This document shows positions 13,947-16,304 of a stretch of DNA of 16,304 bases, piece by piece. Both the position numbers and the translations under genes were made by a program. Positions within the stretch are counted from its first letter, which is position 1. Every line of letters begins with the position of its first letter. The DNA comes from Bacteroidota bacterium (GTDB lineage Bacteria; Bacteroidota; Bacteroidia; Flavobacteriales; Flavobacteriaceae): NCBI GenBank assembly GCA_022560715.1, contig JADFSQ010000010.1, positions 1 to 16,304 on the forward strand, in the 5' to 3' direction. The notes beneath the pieces are model-generated. The model was not told where the DNA came from. It worked only from the letters and a program-made list of their open reading frames with translations, and ran no database searches.

Positions 13947-15884
13947 TTATTTAAATGGTTTTAATGTTTTATTTATTTCTGTTTCTACAATTGTGGTGAA
14001 TTCTTCTATGGTAATCATTCCTAAACTTTCACCTCCATGTTGGCGTACAGTAATCTTATTTTCTTTTTCTTCATTCTCGCCAATAATAATCATATAAGGA
14101 ATTTTATTCATTTCGGCTTCCCGAATTTTTTTACCTATGGTTTCGTTTCTATTATCTACGAGGGCGCGAATTTCGTTATTTTCTAGCAAATTTAAAACTT
14201 TTTCAGCATATTTCTCGTATTTCTCGCTAATACATAATATTATTGCTTGTTCTGGCATGAGCCAAAGCGGGAAATTACCACCTGTATGTTCTAATAAAAT
14301 GGCTATAAAACGTTCCATGCTTCCAAATGGTGCACGATGAATCATAATAGGTCTGTGTAGTTGGTTATCACTACCTTTGTAGGTAAGGTCAAAGCGTTCG
14401 GGCAAAGTATAATCTACTTGAATTGTACCAAGTTGCCATTGTCTTCCGAGTGCATCTTTAACCATAAAATCTAATTTTGGACCATAAAAAGCTGCTTCAC
14501 CAATTTTTACAACATATTTTAAATTTTTCTGCTTAACAGCTCTTAAGATTGCATTTTCAGCTTTAACCCAATTTTCGTCCGAGCCTATATATTTAGATTT
14601 ATTTTCAGGATCGCGTAAAGATACTTGCGTGGTATAGTTTTCAAAACCAAGCGATGTAAATACATATTGCACCAAATCTATTACAGCTTCAAATTCAGAA
14701 TCTAATTGGTCAGGAGTACAAAAAATATGTGCATCATCTTGTGTAAAACCACGAACACGAGTTAAGCCATGAAGTTCACCACTTTGTTCGTATCTGTAAA
14801 CAGTACCAAATTCCGCGTAGCGTATAGGTAAATCTTTATAAGACCAAGGTTTAGAATTATAGATTTCACAATGATGAGGACAATTCATAGGTTTTAATAA
14901 AAACTCTTCACCTTCTTTAGGTGTTTTTATTGGCTGAAAGCTATCCTTTCCATATTTTTCATAATGTCCAGAAGTTACATACAATTCTTTTTGACCAATA
15001 TGTGGTGTAATTACCATTTTGTAACCAGCTTTCTTTTGAGCTTTTTTTAAGAAATCTTCAAGACGTTCTCGCAGAGCAGCTCCTTTTGGTAACCATAGTG
15101 GCAATCCTTGTCCTACTTTTGAGGAGAAAGTAAATAACTCTAATTCCTTACCTAATTTTCTATGGTCACGTTTTTTTGCTTCTTCAACTAAATGGAGATA
15201 TTCAGTTAATTCTTTTTGCTTCGGAAACGAAATACCATAAACTCTTGTAAGCTGTTTGTTATTTTCGTCTCCTCTCCAATATGCACCAGCAACCGATAAT
15301 ACTTTTACAGCTTTTATGATTCCTGTATTCGGGATATGACCACCACGACACAAATCGGTAAATGAAGAATGGTCGCAAAACGTAATCGTGCCATCTTCTA
15401 AATTTTCGATTAATTCGGTTTTAAACTCATTATCTTTATATAATGCAAGTGCATCTTTTTTAGAAACAGAGTGTACTTTAAACTCATGTTTGCCACGAGC
15501 AATCTCTATCATTTTTGCTTCAATGGTTTTAAAATCTTTATCAGTAACTATATGCTTACCAAAATCGACATCATAATAAAACCCATTTTCAATAGCAGGA
15601 CCAATAGTTAATTTAATACCAGAATATAATTCTTCTAAAGCTTGAGCAAGAATATGAGCTGAAGAATGCCAAAACGCTTTTTTGCCTTCATCGTCTTTCC
15701 AAGTATATAATATAAGATTACCATCAGTAGTTAATTGCGTAGAAGTTTCAATAGTATTGGTATTAAATTCAGCAGAAATAACATTACGAGCAAAGCCCTC
15801 GCTAATATCTTTAGCAATTTCTATTGCAGTAATCCCGCTTTTATATGTTCTAATAGAACCATCAGGAAAAGTAATCTTAATCAT
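13947..15884 (-). CDS. thrS: Threonyl-tRNA synthetase
   Basis: A 645-residue class II synthetase that charges tRNA-Thr. It has an N-terminal TGS domain (1-61, [14 protein letters not shown]). The editing domain that removes mischarged serine carries HSSAH (73-77) and DLCRGGH (177-183), that is His73, His77, Cys179 and His183. The catalytic core (about 245-540) has its zinc ligands Cys335 (MNCPHHC), His386 (DDAHIFC) and His516 ([13 protein letters not shown]), and motif 2 at [22 protein letters not shown] (363-384). An anticodon-binding domain (about 545-645) ends the protein. Length and domain order are normal. It is the first gene of the operon thrS-infC-rpmI-rplT, about 16 bases downstream of a predicted transcript start. 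That leaves no space for a T-box or a structured operator leader in the message. Confidence 0.97.
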   Translation of the reverse strand: MIKITFPDGSIRTYKSGITAIEIAKDISEGFARNVISAEFNTNTIETSTQLTTDGNLILYTWKDDEGKKAFWHSSAHILAQALEELYSGIKLTIGPAIENGFYYDVDFGKHIVTDKDFKTIEAKMIEIARGKHEFKVHSVSKKDALALYKDNEFKTELIENLEDGTITFCDHSSFTDLCRGGHIPNTGIIKAVKVLSVAGAYWRGDENNKQLTRVYGISFPKQKELTEYLHLVEEAKKRDHRKLGKELELFTFSSKVGQGLPLWLPKGAALRERLEDFLKKAQKKAGYKMVITPHIGQKELYVTSGHYEKYGKDSFQPIKTPKEGEEFLLKPMNCPHHCEIYNSKPWSYKDLPIRYAEFGTVYRYEQSGELHGLTRVRGFTQDDAHIFCTPDQLDSEFEAVIDLVQYVFTSLGFENYTTQVSLRDPENKSKYIGSDENWVKAENAILRAVKQKNLKYVVKIGEAAFYGPKLDFMVKDALGRQWQLGTIQVDYTLPERFDLTYKGSDNQLHRPIMIHRAPFGSMERFIAILLEHTGGNFPLWLMPEQAIILCISEKYEKYAEKVLNLLENNEIRALVDNRNETIGKKIREAEMNKIPYMIIIGENEEKENKITVRQHGGESLGMITIEEFTTIVETEINKTLKPFK

Positions 15885-15906
15885 AAATTGTTCAAAAATT
15901 AAAGCG

Positions 15907-15937
15907 CAAAGATAATAGTATAATCAATTACTTACAA
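15907..15937 (-). promoter_or_regulatory. Promoter of the thrS-infC-rpmI-rplT operon
   Basis: On the minus strand: TTG (15937-15935), 20 bp, TATCTTTG (15914-15907). This is a full match to the Bacteroidota -33/-7 pattern. The box ends 22 bases before the thrS ATG. Confidence 0.75.
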
Positions 15938-15948
15938 TAGATATTGTA
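15933..15948. promoter_or_regulatory. Palindrome overlapping the -33 element of the thrS promoter
   Basis: TACAAT, AGAT, ATTGTA: perfect six-base arms. The left arm contains the TTG of the -33 element, a placement suited to a repressor or activator site. The arms are AT-rich, so chance is possible. Confidence 0.35.
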
Positions 15949-16053
15949 CTATTAATTTATTTTTAAGTTAAAAGGTACAATACATTATATATATGGTATA
16001 GGAGGAGTTCGTTTCGGCCTAGTTTGGAATTTCTTTTTATAGATTTTTGTTTT
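15949..16053. other. Gene-free stretch upstream of the thrS promoter
   Basis: About 105 AT-rich bases with no convincing reading frame, terminator or promoter. With the repeat and the remnant to its right it makes up a 420-base region (15885-16304) with no intact gene. Confidence 0.6.
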
Positions 16054-16171
16054 GGGTGTTACCAATTTATTTAAAAGTTATTTTGAATAAATAAATTGGT
16101 CAGGCTATCCGCTGTATCTTTTTATTGATAAAAAAAATCAATAAAAAGGATGCCGCTGCTATCCCTAACAC
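16054..16171 (+). repeat. Structured dispersed repeat, copy 2 (well preserved)
   Basis: The ends pair: GTGTTA (16056-16061) with TAACAC (16166-16171). Next is a 12-bp hairpin, 16062-16073 with 16088-16099 (CCAATTTATTTA against TAAATAAATTGG), then GTCAGGCTATCC (16099-16110), then a second perfect 12-bp hairpin, CTTTTTATTGAT (16118-16129) with ATCAATAAAAAG (16137-16148), and finally a GATGCCGCTGCTATCCC tail. The order of helices and the GTCAGGCT motif match copy 1. It lies beyond the thrS promoter, with no gene directly beside it. Confidence 0.7.
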
Positions 16172-16185
16172 AGTGTAGGATTAAG

Positions 16186-16245
16186 TTATGCGTTAGAGCT
16201 TACATCATGCCAGTCTATCAACTTCAAAACTTGGTCAATAAACAT
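16186..16245 (-). pseudogene. Possible transposase N-terminal remnant
   Basis: A 19-codon minus-strand frame from ATG 16245 to a stop at 16186 reads MFIDQVLKLIDWHDVSSNA. The DxxLKLIDW pattern resembles the opening of IS5-type transposases. The frame is also open upstream for about ten codons before a stop. Nothing else of an insertion sequence is visible before the window ends, so this is weak. Confidence 0.25.
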
Positions 16246-16304
16246 TTCAGTTTTAAGGTCCTTATTACAAGCATTTTAACAAGTACAGAAAAATAAAGAC
16301 AAAA

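Noticed and set aside
11940..16171. Repeats as integron attC sites (GTTA/TAAC ends)
   Set aside because: The core-site orientation and consensus (RYYYAAC ... GTTRRRY) do not fit on either strand, and no integrase or cassette pattern is present.

Overview
The window looks like chromosomal DNA of a marine-type member of the Flavobacteriaceae (Bacteroidota). It is strongly AT-rich. Transketolase is split into two genes. Several genes follow the Bacteroidota promoter consensus (TTTG or TTG, about 19-20 bp, TAnnTTTG), and most lack a Shine-Dalgarno sequence. The protein families (OMP_b-brl-like barrel, flavobacterial FKBP lipoprotein tail, TGT lacking its zinc cysteines) fit the same group. Most of the window is housekeeping. 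There is no CRISPR array, tRNA, rRNA or intact mobile element.

Layout. (1) Positions 2-793 hold the 3' part of an odd reading frame in which a nuclease (SNase-type) tail runs in frame into half of an FKBP-type prolyl isomerase. A perfect 30-bp palindromic terminator (817-846) separates it from the next, convergent transcription unit. (2) On the minus strand (3404 down to 862) lie the N and C subunits of transketolase and an exported beta-barrel protein, driven by a good promoter at 3430-3460. (3) On the plus strand (3572-6665), tgt, an LptF/LptG-type permease and an EamA transporter are packed as an operon. They are followed by accA, dnaB, an AI-2E-type membrane protein, a secreted protein usually labelled asparagine synthetase B, and a YjbQ-family protein; several of these have their own TAnnTTTG boxes. 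(4) A bidirectional terminator (12547-12578) ends this run and the convergent translation operon thrS-infC-rpmI-rplT (minus strand, 15884 down to 12615). That operon starts at a promoter (15907-15937) overlapped by a palindrome. (5) The last 420 bases carry no intact gene. They hold a structured repeat and what may be a scrap of a transposase.

Start-site corrections: transketolase N starts at 3404, the barrel protein at 1485, rplT at 12959, and infC must start about 48 codons upstream of its first ATG, apparently at an AUA codon (13924).

The least explained items are a dispersed, RNA-like repeat present in two diverged copies (11940-12089 and 16054-16171) that share three helices and show a compensatory base-pair change; the nuclease/FKBP chimera at the left edge; the loss of all three zinc cysteines in TGT; an SSB-like acidic tip on DnaB; and the AUA start of infC. 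The left-edge chimera and the right-edge repeat may reflect contig ends, so they should be judged with the raw assembly in hand.
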